Shown here: positions 50,141-58,305 of the stretch, in pieces
Numbering within the stretch: the stretch's first letter is position 1
Layout of the letters: each line of letters starts with the position of its first letter
Assembly (NCBI GenBank): GCA_937874185.1
Contig: CALNAK010000020.1
Coordinates: forward strand, 186,001 to 250,000
Direction of reading: 5' to 3'
Origin: an uncultured Lactobacillus sp.
Lineage (GTDB): Bacteria; Bacillota; Bacilli; Lactobacillales; Lactobacillaceae
DNA: 64,000 bases
Program-made: the position numbers and the translations under genes
The notes under the pieces: generated by a model
Told to the model about the DNA's origin: nothing
Databases searched by the model: none
The model's input: the letters and a program-made list of their open reading frames with translations, nothing else

Positions 50141-51802
50141 GTGAACTGGTATGATAAAGCAATCGTGTATCAGATTTACCCCAAAAGTTTTCAAGATACT
50201 AATAATGATGGTATCGGAGATATTCAGGGAGTAATCAAACGTTTAGACTATATTAAAAATTTAGGTTTCAATACTATTTGGCTTAATCCAATTTTTGTTT
50301 CACCACAAGTTGACAATGGCTATGATGTTTCAAATTATTTTGCAATTGATCCAATTTTAGGGGATATGGATGACTTTACAGAAATGATGACTAAGGCTCA
50401 TAAGTTAGGTCTACATATCATTCTGGATTTGCCAATTAATCACACCTCAGACCAACATCCATGGTTTAAGGATGCTATTAGTAATCCAAATAGTATTTTT
50501 AAGGATTATTATATTTGGCATAATCAAGTGGATGGTCATGAACCTAATAATTGGGGATCATTCTTTGGTGGTAGTGTTTGGGAAAAGAATCCTAATGATA
50601 CCAATGAATACTATTTCCATCTTTTCGATAAAAGAATGCCAGATTTGAACTGGAAGAATCCAGAGGTCCAGAAGTCTGTTGCGGATATTGCTAAGTTTTG
50701 GCTAGAGAAGGGTGTCGATGGTTTTAGACTGGATGCCTTTATCCATGTTGCTAAAGCTAAATTGGAACAGGACTCATTGATTCAAGGGGAAGAATTTCCG
50801 GTTGATGATACTTTCTATGCTAAACGTCCTGAGGTCAAAGACTACTTAGCAGGTTTTGTTAGAGATATTAAAGAATATAAACCAGATGCCTTTTTGTTTG
50901 GTGAAGCTTCATCTGCCAATGCTTTGAATGCAGCTGACTATACACGTTCCAATGAAAATTGTTGTGACGTAGTTGTTAATTCAGGTAATTATGGTGAAGT
51001 TTATGATGATAGTAATCCTGATATTCCTAGTTTCTTCCGGACTAGAAAGTTATCCTTGGATTCACTGAAAAAGACATATGTAACTTGGGAAAGTGTTCTA
51101 GCAAATATTAGTTTGCCAACACTAACTTGGGGGAATCATGATATTAGTAGGGTATTAGATCGATTAAATTTACCATTCAATGATGATAAGTTAACTAAAT
51201 TATTAGCAATGATGATGTTTCTTCAACGTGGTATTCCAGTAATTTATTATGGTGAGGAAATTGGAATGCACGGATTAAAATATCAAAAGGTTAGTGATTT
51301 TGACGATCAACGTGCCGTAGATTTAGTTAATAACTTAGAGAAGAAATCGTTTGACGATAAAGATATTTTGCAATTATTAAATAATCAAGATGAAATGACG
51401 GCTCGAGGTCCTATGCAATGGGATAGTTCCGAATACCGTGGTTTCTCAAGTAAACAGCCTTGGAATTGGGGCCAAACTGATGAAACAAATGTCAGCGATG
51501 AAGTTAAAGATTCAAACAGCATTATGATGTTTTATAAAGAGTTATTAAATATTAAGAAACATGATTGTTTTACAAACGGTGATTATCAGCTTTTGATCAC
51601 TGATCCTAAGATTTATGCATACTTGCGTACTACAAGTTCTTGCAGTGGCATTGTGTTAGCTAACTTTTCTGATGAGTCTAAGAAGTTTAAATTACCAGAC
51701 AATAAATGGAAGAAAGTTTTGGCTAATCAAGCTATAAAGATTACTAATGGCGTCTTAACACTTGATTCTTGGGGATGCTGTGCATTGGAATCAAAAAAAT
51801 AG
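50141..51802 (+). CDS. Alpha-glucosidase, GH13 (oligo-1,6-glucosidase-like)
   Basis: 553-residue intracellular GH13 enzyme. (beta/alpha)8 barrel start WYDKAIVYQIYPKSFQDTNNDGIGD; conserved regions LDLPINHTSDQHPWF, GFRLDAF (nucleophile Asp), FLFGEASS (acid/base Glu), WGNHDISR (third Asp). The overall layout fits the alpha-glucosidase/oligo-1,6-glucosidase group. The Glu region (GEASSANALNAADYT) differs from the usual GEM/GET sequence, so linkage specificity is uncertain. GTG start at 50141 after AAAAGGGGG. The second GH13 gene follows after 14 bases. Confidence 0.92.
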   Translation: MNWYDKAIVYQIYPKSFQDTNNDGIGDIQGVIKRLDYIKNLGFNTIWLNPIFVSPQVDNGYDVSNYFAIDPILGDMDDFTEMMTKAHKLGLHIILDLPINHTSDQHPWFKDAISNPNSIFKDYYIWHNQVDGHEPNNWGSFFGGSVWEKNPNDTNEYYFHLFDKRMPDLNWKNPEVQKSVADIAKFWLEKGVDGFRLDAFIHVAKAKLEQDSLIQGEEFPVDDTFYAKRPEVKDYLAGFVRDIKEYKPDAFLFGEASSANALNAADYTRSNENCCDVVVNSGNYGEVYDDSNPDIPSFFRTRKLSLDSLKKTYVTWESVLANISLPTLTWGNHDISRVLDRLNLPFNDDKLTKLLAMMMFLQRGIPVIYYGEEIGMHGLKYQKVSDFDDQRAVDLVNNLEKKSFDDKDILQLLNNQDEMTARGPMQWDSSEYRGFSSKQPWNWGQTDETNVSDEVKDSNSIMMFYKELLNIKKHDCFTNGDYQLLITDPKIYAYLRTTSSCSGIVLANFSDESKKFKLPDNKWKKVLANQAIKITNGVLTLDSWGCCALESKK

Positions 51803-51816
51803 TAGGGGTGTAAATT

Positions 51817-53109
51817 ATGGCTGAAGAAACAAATGTTAAATTAAGAAAAGTTCAAATTTATAGTGTCTTTGTAAGAAATCACACTAGAAAAGGAACACTT
51901 AAAGCTCTTGAGGGTGACTTAAAGCATATTAAGGATTTAGGCACTGACTATATTTGGTTGCTACCTATTTATCTAATTGGTAAGAAGGACCGTAAGGGTA
52001 AATTGGGTTCACCATATTCAATTAAAGATTATCGTTCAATCGATCCAAAAATTGGTTCATGGGATGACTTTGTAGAATTTTCAAAAGAAGTTCATGACCA
52101 AGGTATGAAATTAATGATTGATATTGTTTATAATCATACTTCACGTGATTCTGTATTACTTAAAGAACATCCAGGTTGGTTCTTACGTGATCACATGGGC
52201 AATTTAAAGGCTAAGAATCCTGATTGGACTGATGTTGCTGAATTAGATTACTCTCACAAGGATCTTTGGAAGTATCAAATTGAAACATTAAAGAAATATG
52301 CTGATTTAGTTGATGGATTCAGATGTGATGTTGCGACTCAGGTTCCATTAGATTTCTGGTTGGAAGCTAGAAAAGAAGTTGCCAAAGTCAATCCTAATAT
52401 GGTTTGGTTAGCTGAAACTTCGGGTGGAGACTACATTAAAATCATTAGAGATAGAGGCTATTGTGCATTATCAGATAGTGAGATTTATCAGGCTTTTGAT
52501 ATGACATATGACTATGACATTGATGGTATTTGGCGTCAATACATCGCTGGAAAGATTCCATTAGCACGCTACGTGGAAGCTTTGAATGAACAAGAATATA
52601 TTTATCCCAATAATTATATTAAGATGCGTGCTTTGGAGAATCATGACCAAGTCAGAGCTCACAAGATGTTTATTAATGAAAATGATATGTTTAACTGGAC
52701 TGCATTTTCAGAATTCCAAAAGGGTTCAACTTTGATTTATGCTGGTCAAGAATCTGGAATGAAACATACTCCAAGTCTATTTGATAAAGATAAAATTGAT
52801 TGGAAAAACCAACAAATGGATCTTAGTGCCTTGATGTATAGAATGCACGAGTTAAGTCAAGATAAGATTGAGTATGAAGGAAACTACAAAGTTGAGGCTT
52901 TGGATAACGATGTTGTTAAAGTTACTTATACTCATGCAGGTAAGATTAGAGTTGGATTGTTTACTTTGAAGGGTCAACCAGGTAGAGCTAAGGTTGATGT
53001 TAAGAGTGATCAGTATACTAACTTGATCGATAATTCATTAGTTAATGTTCAAAATGGTATTTTAACAATTGATTATGATCCAATTATTATTGAGGGTGAC
53101 CTCAGATAG
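51817..53109 (+). CDS. Intracellular alpha-amylase family protein (GH13)
   Basis: 430 residues, no signal peptide. All GH13 catalytic regions are present: MIDIVYNHTS, DGFRCDVATQVP (Asp), VWLAETSG (Glu), RALENHDQVRAH (Asp). It is shorter than the first GH13 enzyme and lacks a large C-terminal domain. It likely trims imported maltodextrins to maltose or glucose; maltogenic amylase or 4-alpha-glucanotransferase-like activity are alternatives. Co-transcribed with the upstream alpha-glucosidase and followed by a terminator. Confidence 0.88.
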   Translation: MAEETNVKLRKVQIYSVFVRNHTRKGTLKALEGDLKHIKDLGTDYIWLLPIYLIGKKDRKGKLGSPYSIKDYRSIDPKIGSWDDFVEFSKEVHDQGMKLMIDIVYNHTSRDSVLLKEHPGWFLRDHMGNLKAKNPDWTDVAELDYSHKDLWKYQIETLKKYADLVDGFRCDVATQVPLDFWLEARKEVAKVNPNMVWLAETSGGDYIKIIRDRGYCALSDSEIYQAFDMTYDYDIDGIWRQYIAGKIPLARYVEALNEQEYIYPNNYIKMRALENHDQVRAHKMFINENDMFNWTAFSEFQKGSTLIYAGQESGMKHTPSLFDKDKIDWKNQQMDLSALMYRMHELSQDKIEYEGNYKVEALDNDVVKVTYTHAGKIRVGLFTLKGQPGRAKVDVKSDQYTNLIDNSLVNVQNGILTIDYDPIIIEGDLR

Positions 53110-53119
53110 TATGAAATTA

Positions 53120-53170
53120 AATGCACCGTATGACCTTGAGTAGACAAGGCCGTAAGGTGCTTTTTATTTT
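53120..53170 (+). terminator. Terminator after the GH13 pair
   Basis: GCACC...CCTTG-AGTAGA-CAAGG...GGTGC followed by T5. Confidence 0.88.
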
Positions 53171-53262
53171 CCTAAAAAATTAGCTAATAACTATGCGTAA
53201 GACACTTTCAAATTCAAATTAGAAATAAAATTTATAATTTGAATTATTTCTGTTATGTAAGC

Positions 53263-53277
53263 TGTTACCGATAACAT
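53263..53277. promoter_or_regulatory. MalR-type operator 2
   Basis: TGTTACCGATAACAT, identical over 15 bp to operator 1, and again ending exactly 11 bp upstream of the following -35 box. Confidence 0.88.
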
Positions 53278-53279
53278 TC

Positions 53280-53293
53280 AGAAAGCGGTTGCA
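53280..53293 (+). promoter_or_regulatory. cre (CcpA) site of malE, with a second possible site
   Basis: AGAAAGCGGTTGCA matches TGNAANCGNTNNCA at 13 of 14 and overlaps the -35 box. A second, 12 of 14 match (AGAAACCGTTTTCG) lies at 53295-53308 in the spacer. Confidence 0.75.
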
Positions 53294-53317
53294 AAGAAAC
53301 CGTTTTCGAACAATAAT
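53289..53317 (+). promoter_or_regulatory. Promoter of the malEFG operon
   Basis: TTGCAA (53289-53294), 17 bp, AATAAT (53312-53317). Confidence 0.65.
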
Positions 53318-53362
53318 GGAAATTGTAATAAAGAAATGATATTTTTATAGGGGGCTTTGGTA

Positions 53363-54673
53363 ATGAAGAGGAACTTCTGGAAACGTTTAGGAAAACGTGT
53401 TGGAGTTATCGCATTGGCAGCCGGCGCAGCATTTATGTTGGCAGCTTGCAGTAACAGTTCATCCTCAGGTAAGGATGTTAAGATCACAATTCTTCAAGGA
53501 AAGGTTGAGAACAATAAGCAATTTAAGCAAATTGCTAAGGAATATGAGAAATCACATCCTAATATCAAGATTGAAGTTACATCAATCGGTGGTGGTACTC
53601 AATACGATCCAGTTCTAAAGACTAGAATTTCATCTGGTAATGCACCAACAATCTTTAGTTTGGCTGGTCCAGCTGATGTTAAACAATTTAAGGCTCATGA
53701 AGCTGATTTGTCTGACACCAAAGCAGCTAAGGCTGCACAACCTGGTACTTTGGACGCTGTTAAGAACGACCAAGGTAAGGCTGTTGGATTACCATTTAAC
53801 GTTGAAGGTTATGGATTTGTTTATAACAAGAAGGTCTTTGAAAAGGCCGGAATCGATCCAGAAAGCTTAACTACAGTTGATAAATTAGATGCTGCTGTTA
53901 AACAATTGGATGCTCAAAAGAGTGAGTTAGGTATCAAAGGCGTCTTCGCACTTCCTGGTAAAGAAGCATGGATTATGTCAGATCACTTGGCAAACCTATA
54001 CTTAGCACAAGATTACAACGGAAATGCACAAAAGCTTTACAAGTCAAAGAGCATGGCATTTTCAAAGAATGCTGATATGAAGACAATGCTTGATTTGCAA
54101 AATAACTACTCAATCAAGCCTGTAATGCAAATGGACTACTCAGCACAAGTTAATCAATACTTCTCACAAGGTAAAGCCGCTATGATTCAACAAGGTGACT
54201 GGATTTATCCAACAGTTGAAGGTATTGATAGCAAATTTGCTAAGAACGATATTGGTATGATCCCTATTCCTGTACCTGGTCAAGAGGGCAAATTGCCAGT
54301 TGGTACATCATTGTACTGGGCTGTTAATAGTAAGAAATCAGCAGCAGAACAAAAGGCTGCTAAGAACTTCTTAGACTGGTTATACACATCTAAAGCTGGT
54401 AAGAAGGATGTTGTTAATACATTGCACTTCGTTCCTGCATACAAGGGTTACGATAACTACAAGATGAAAGATCCTTTAACATCAGTAGTATTCAAGTATT
54501 CACAAGAACACAAGACAACAGGTTGGGCATTCCCTGGTTATACTGGTACTTCATGGGATCCTGATGTAGCACAACCAAATCTACAAAAGTACTTATCTGG
54601 CAAACAAAGCTGGGAAAAGACAGTACAAAATATGAAAGATGGTTGGGCTAAGCAACAAAAATCATCTAATTAG
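53363..54673 (+). CDS. malE: Maltodextrin ABC transporter substrate-binding lipoprotein
   Basis: 436-residue family-1 extracellular solute-binding protein. Lipoprotein signal with lipobox MLAAC (Cys about residue 30), Ser-rich linker, then a bilobed binding domain with GKAAMIQQGDWIYP and the GTSLYWAVNSKKSAAEQKAAKNFLDWL segment. Clustered with two MalFG-type permeases. The operon context makes maltose or maltodextrin the likely ligand. ATG at 53363 lies 8 nt after AGGGGG; TTG at 53357 is in frame but too close. Confidence 0.93.
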   Translation: MKRNFWKRLGKRVGVIALAAGAAFMLAACSNSSSSGKDVKITILQGKVENNKQFKQIAKEYEKSHPNIKIEVTSIGGGTQYDPVLKTRISSGNAPTIFSLAGPADVKQFKAHEADLSDTKAAKAAQPGTLDAVKNDQGKAVGLPFNVEGYGFVYNKKVFEKAGIDPESLTTVDKLDAAVKQLDAQKSELGIKGVFALPGKEAWIMSDHLANLYLAQDYNGNAQKLYKSKSMAFSKNADMKTMLDLQNNYSIKPVMQMDYSAQVNQYFSQGKAAMIQQGDWIYPTVEGIDSKFAKNDIGMIPIPVPGQEGKLPVGTSLYWAVNSKKSAAEQKAAKNFLDWLYTSKAGKKDVVNTLHFVPAYKGYDNYKMKDPLTSVVFKYSQEHKTTGWAFPGYTGTSWDPDVAQPNLQKYLSGKQSWEKTVQNMKDGWAKQQKSSN

Positions 54674-54696
54674 AGTAACAAAAGAGGGCAATGAAT

Positions 54697-55557
54697 ATGA
54701 AAAATAGAAGTCTTTCGTTTTGGTTGTTTTTAACACCAACCCTCGTTGCGTTAGCTTTGGTAGTATTTATTCCGGTACTTGAAGGTTTATTTTATTCATT
54801 TACCAACTGGGACGGTTTAACATTTACCAAAATGGTAGGATTTCAAAATTACATGACATTGTTCAACGATAAGGCGTTTGTTAACGCCTTTTGGTTTACA
54901 GTGGGGTTTGTAATTGTCACTGTGATTCTGCTGAACGTAATCGGTTTGGGATTAGCATTATTAGTTACACAAAAGTTTAAGGGAAATAATTTTCTACGTA
55001 CAATCTTCTTTATGCCAAATATGATTGGTGGTTTAATCTTAGGTTTCATTTGGCAATTCATTTTTACCCAAGGATTTCAAGCTTTAGGCAATGCATTACA
55101 TATGGGTTGGCTACAAAACTGGTTGACTAATGAGGTTACTGGTTTTTGGGGATTAGTTATTGTTACTGTATGGCAAATGAGTGGTTATATTATGATTATT
55201 TATATTGCATACTTACAAAACATTCCTAATGAAATCATTGAAGCTGCTAAAATTGATGGAGCATCAGCTTGGCAACGTTTTACTAAAATTACGTTCCCAA
55301 TGATTGCTCCGGCATTTACAGTTTGCATGTTCTTGACATTATCAAACGGTTTTAAGATTTATGATCAAAACTTGTCATTAACAAATGGTGGACCATATAA
55401 CTCAACACAAATGTTAGCAATGGATATTGTTAATACAGCTTATAACTCTGGTAACTTTGCTTTATCAGAAGCTAAGGCTATCGTGTTCTTCGTTATCGTC
55501 GCAGCTATTTCATTATTACAAGTTGCTTATAATCGTAAGAGGGAGGAGGATCTCTAA
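54697..55557 (+). CDS. malF: Maltodextrin ABC transporter permease (MalF type)
   Basis: 286 residues with six membrane segments. The cytoplasmic EAA loop reads EAAKIDGASAWQRFTKITFPMI (about 185-206), which contacts the ATPase. Start at 54697, 8 nt after GAGGG; an ATG at 54691 is only 2 nt away. It is shorter than enterobacterial MalF, as is usual in Firmicutes. Its stop overlaps the malG start (TAATG). Confidence 0.94.
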   Translation: MKNRSLSFWLFLTPTLVALALVVFIPVLEGLFYSFTNWDGLTFTKMVGFQNYMTLFNDKAFVNAFWFTVGFVIVTVILLNVIGLGLALLVTQKFKGNNFLRTIFFMPNMIGGLILGFIWQFIFTQGFQALGNALHMGWLQNWLTNEVTGFWGLVIVTVWQMSGYIMIIYIAYLQNIPNEIIEAAKIDGASAWQRFTKITFPMIAPAFTVCMFLTLSNGFKIYDQNLSLTNGGPYNSTQMLAMDIVNTAYNSGNFALSEAKAIVFFVIVAAISLLQVAYNRKREEDL

Positions 55558-56369
55558 TGGATAAAAAAGGTAGAAGTATTTTAGGTATCGTCGGAATCTT
55601 ACTAGGTATCTTATGGTTATTCCCATTTTACCTAATCGTTACCAACTCATTTAAAACACCAAAAGGGATCTTCGCTTCTGTACTATCGTTTCCACATCCT
55701 AGTACTGGTGATAACTATGTTAATTCTTTTAAGGCATTGAACTTTATTGGTTCATTAACTAATTCATTAATTATCACAATCTGCAGTGTGTTAGTCATTA
55801 TCCTTGCTTCATCAATGGCAGCATATGCGCTTCAAAGAAATCACAGCAAATTAAGTGGTGGTCTACTAATGCTCTTTATTTCAGCTATGTTGATCCCGTT
55901 CCAATCAGTTATGATTCCTTTGACAGCCAACTTTGGTGCGGTACATTTTCTAAACATGTGGGGACTTGTTGTTATGTACCTAGGTTTTGACTGTAGTTTG
56001 TCAGTCTTCCTATATCAAGGTACTTTAGCAAGTATTCCCATTGCAATGGATGAGTCAGCTGAGATTGAGGGAGCAAGTCGTTGGCAAATATTCACTAAAG
56101 TGATTTTTCCAATGCTCAGCCCCATTACAGTTACCGTAGCTATCTTGAATATCATTGCTATTTGGAATGATTATCTATTGCCATCACTTGTCTTACCACA
56201 AGCGCAATACACAATTCCTTTGCAAATGTTCAACTTCTTCGGTGAATATACTAAGCAATGGCACTTGGCCTTAGCTGGTATTACACTTTCAATCATTCCT
56301 GTAATTCTCTTCTATCTATTTGCTCAAAAATGGATCATCAAGGGTGTTACCGATGGTGCTGTTAAATAA
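55557..56369 (+). CDS. malG: Maltodextrin ABC transporter permease (MalG type)
   Basis: 270 residues, six membrane segments, EAA loop ESAEIEGASRWQIFTKVIFPML (about 162-183). The ATG shares a base with the malF stop, so translation is coupled; GGAGGAGG lies just upstream. Forms the transmembrane pore with MalF. Confidence 0.95.
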   Translation: MDKKGRSILGIVGILLGILWLFPFYLIVTNSFKTPKGIFASVLSFPHPSTGDNYVNSFKALNFIGSLTNSLIITICSVLVIILASSMAAYALQRNHSKLSGGLLMLFISAMLIPFQSVMIPLTANFGAVHFLNMWGLVVMYLGFDCSLSVFLYQGTLASIPIAMDESAEIEGASRWQIFTKVIFPMLSPITVTVAILNIIAIWNDYLLPSLVLPQAQYTIPLQMFNFFGEYTKQWHLALAGITLSIIPVILFYLFAQKWIIKGVTDGAVK

Positions 56370-56394
56370 CTAATAAAAGAAAGGACTAATTATT

Positions 56395-57051
56395 GTGATC
56401 AATTTGAAATCAAAAAGGGGACAAAGATTGATAGCTAGTGGAAACTGGTTAATGTCATTGTTTACTATCAATTTCTCATTCTTTATCATTAACTTTTCGG
56501 TCATCTTGACTGCAATAATTTTGTTCAATTTAAAACTTTCAATTATATATAATTTTGTTTTACTGATTCTTTGGTTAATGATATCAGTCTTCACTATTCC
56601 TGGATTAGTTGCTAGTTATGCTTCAGTCCAAGAATGGCAGATGAGTGGTTCAGTAGGTTTCTTCAGATATTTCTTTAAGAAATGGTTTGAGTTTCAAAAG
56701 AATTATCAAATTAATTTCGGATTGGGTTTAGTCGCAGCGGTCTTCATACTGTTGAACAAAGTAACCGTGGGGAACCCACAATGGCATATGGCAGTATTGG
56801 TTTTCACCTTTGTCTTTTTCATGGCAGTTATCGCAACGAGTTTTCAACTTGCTACAGATAAATATGACAGTATTTTGAATTTGTTTGTCGAGAAACCTCT
56901 CCCAATTATTCTTTCAGTGATAGTATTTTTAATCTTGATATTAATGAATTTCGTTTTGCAATTGGCTTTCCTGAGTGTGATTTGTAGTGTTTCATTAGCA
57001 ACATATGTTTCCTATAAGTTGCTCGGTGGTCAGATGGCTAAAAAGGATTGA
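56395..57051 (+). CDS. YesL-like DUF624 membrane protein
   Basis: 218 residues with about five to six hydrophobic segments. The NWLMSLFTINFSFFI start and the VASYASVQEWQMSGSVGFFRYFFKKW segment match the YesL/DUF624 family, commonly found beside sugar ABC transporters. The role is unknown, perhaps transporter assembly or activity control. Probable GTG start (56395) after GAAAGGA. It sits between malG and the ATPase gene in the same operon. Confidence 0.82.
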   Translation: MINLKSKRGQRLIASGNWLMSLFTINFSFFIINFSVILTAIILFNLKLSIIYNFVLLILWLMISVFTIPGLVASYASVQEWQMSGSVGFFRYFFKKWFEFQKNYQINFGLGLVAAVFILLNKVTVGNPQWHMAVLVFTFVFFMAVIATSFQLATDKYDSILNLFVEKPLPIILSVIVFLILILMNFVLQLAFLSVICSVSLATYVSYKLLGGQMAKKD

Positions 57052-57138
57052 CTTTGGATGTGGTGGACACATCTAGATTGATTAGTGAGATTGACTTATT
57101 AATTAACTGGAAGTCAAAAATTAAAAGGAGCGTTACAA

Positions 57139-58242
57139 ATGGTAAAAATTAGTTTGGATCACATTTACAAACGCTATCCAGGTAATACTGACTATTCAGT
57201 TAGTGACTTCAACCTGGACATTAAAGATGGTGAGTTTATTGTCTTCGTTGGACCTTCCGGGTGTGGTAAATCCACCACATTGCGTATGATAGCGGGTTTG
57301 GAAGATATTACAAAAGGTGACTTTAAAATGGATGACAAAGTCATGAATACCGTACAACCAAAAGATCGTGACATTGCGATGGTTTTCCAAAATTATGCTT
57401 TGTATCCACATATGACAGTCTTTGACAATATGGCCTTCGGGTTAAATATTCGTAAGAATGATAAAGAAGATACTAAGAAACGGGTTGATAATGCGGCCGA
57501 AATCTTAGGCTTGACTCCATATTTGAAACGTAAACCAGCAGCTTTATCTGGTGGTCAAAGACAACGTGTTGCGTTAGGACGTGCTATCGTTCGTGATGCT
57601 AATCTATTCTTGCTTGATGAACCATTGTCAAACTTGGATGCCAAATTAAGAGTTCAGATGCGTACAGAAATTGCACAATTGCATCAACGTTTGGGACGTA
57701 ATTTCATTTACGTAACCCACGACCAAGTTGAAGCCATGACCATGGCTGATCGTATTGTCATTATGAATGATGGTAAGATGCAACAAGTTGGTACACCTTC
57801 TGAACTATATAGCAAACCAGCTAATAAGTTTGTTGCTGGATTCATTGGTTCACCTGCCACTAACTTCTTTGACGTCAAACTTGAAGACGGCAAGATAGTT
57901 AATGACAAGGGTTTAAATATTGCTGTTCCTGAAGGCCAATATAAAGTCCTTGAAAAGAAAGGCTATGTTGGTAAGGAGCTTACGTTCGGTATTCGTCCAG
58001 AAGACGTACATGCTGAAGAAGTAGCAATTCAAGCTTTCCCCGACGCTATAATTAATGCTAATATCCAAGTTTCTGAGTTACTAGGTGCTGAATCAATCCT
58101 TTATTCTCAAGTTGGTGGTACCGACTTTATTGCAAAGGTTGATTCACGTGATCATCACAAACCTGGTGATAATGTTCAGATGGCTTTTGAAATGACAAAA
58201 GCTCATTACTTTGACAAAGATACAGACGAAACAATTCTTTAA
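57139..58242 (+). CDS. msmX: Sugar ABC transporter ATP-binding protein (MsmX/MalK type)
   Basis: 367 residues. Walker A GPSGCGKST (about 36-44), Q-loop MVFQNYALYPHMTV, signature LSGGQRQRVALGRA (about 133-146), Walker B LFLLDEPLSNLD, H-loop YVTHDQVEAMT. The C-terminal TOBE regulatory domain has GIRPEDVH. Energises MalFG; in Firmicutes such ATPases often serve several sugar importers. AAAAGGAG SD. Confidence 0.96.
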   Translation: MVKISLDHIYKRYPGNTDYSVSDFNLDIKDGEFIVFVGPSGCGKSTTLRMIAGLEDITKGDFKMDDKVMNTVQPKDRDIAMVFQNYALYPHMTVFDNMAFGLNIRKNDKEDTKKRVDNAAEILGLTPYLKRKPAALSGGQRQRVALGRAIVRDANLFLLDEPLSNLDAKLRVQMRTEIAQLHQRLGRNFIYVTHDQVEAMTMADRIVIMNDGKMQQVGTPSELYSKPANKFVAGFIGSPATNFFDVKLEDGKIVNDKGLNIAVPEGQYKVLEKKGYVGKELTFGIRPEDVHAEEVAIQAFPDAIINANIQVSELLGAESILYSQVGGTDFIAKVDSRDHHKPGDNVQMAFEMTKAHYFDKDTDETIL

Positions 58243-58249
58243 GGATTAT

Positions 58250-58288
58250 AAAAGGTAATTAGGTGTATTTACCTAATTACCTTTTTTT
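58250..58288 (+). terminator. Terminator hairpin before mapA
   Basis: AAAGGTAATTAGGT (58251-58264) pairs with ACCTAATTACCTTT (58271-58284), T tail, ending about 1 base before the mapA SD (AGGAGG). Probably gives partial readthrough within the cluster. Confidence 0.9.
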
Positions 58289-58305
58289 ATAGGAGGCGTA
58301 ACTTA

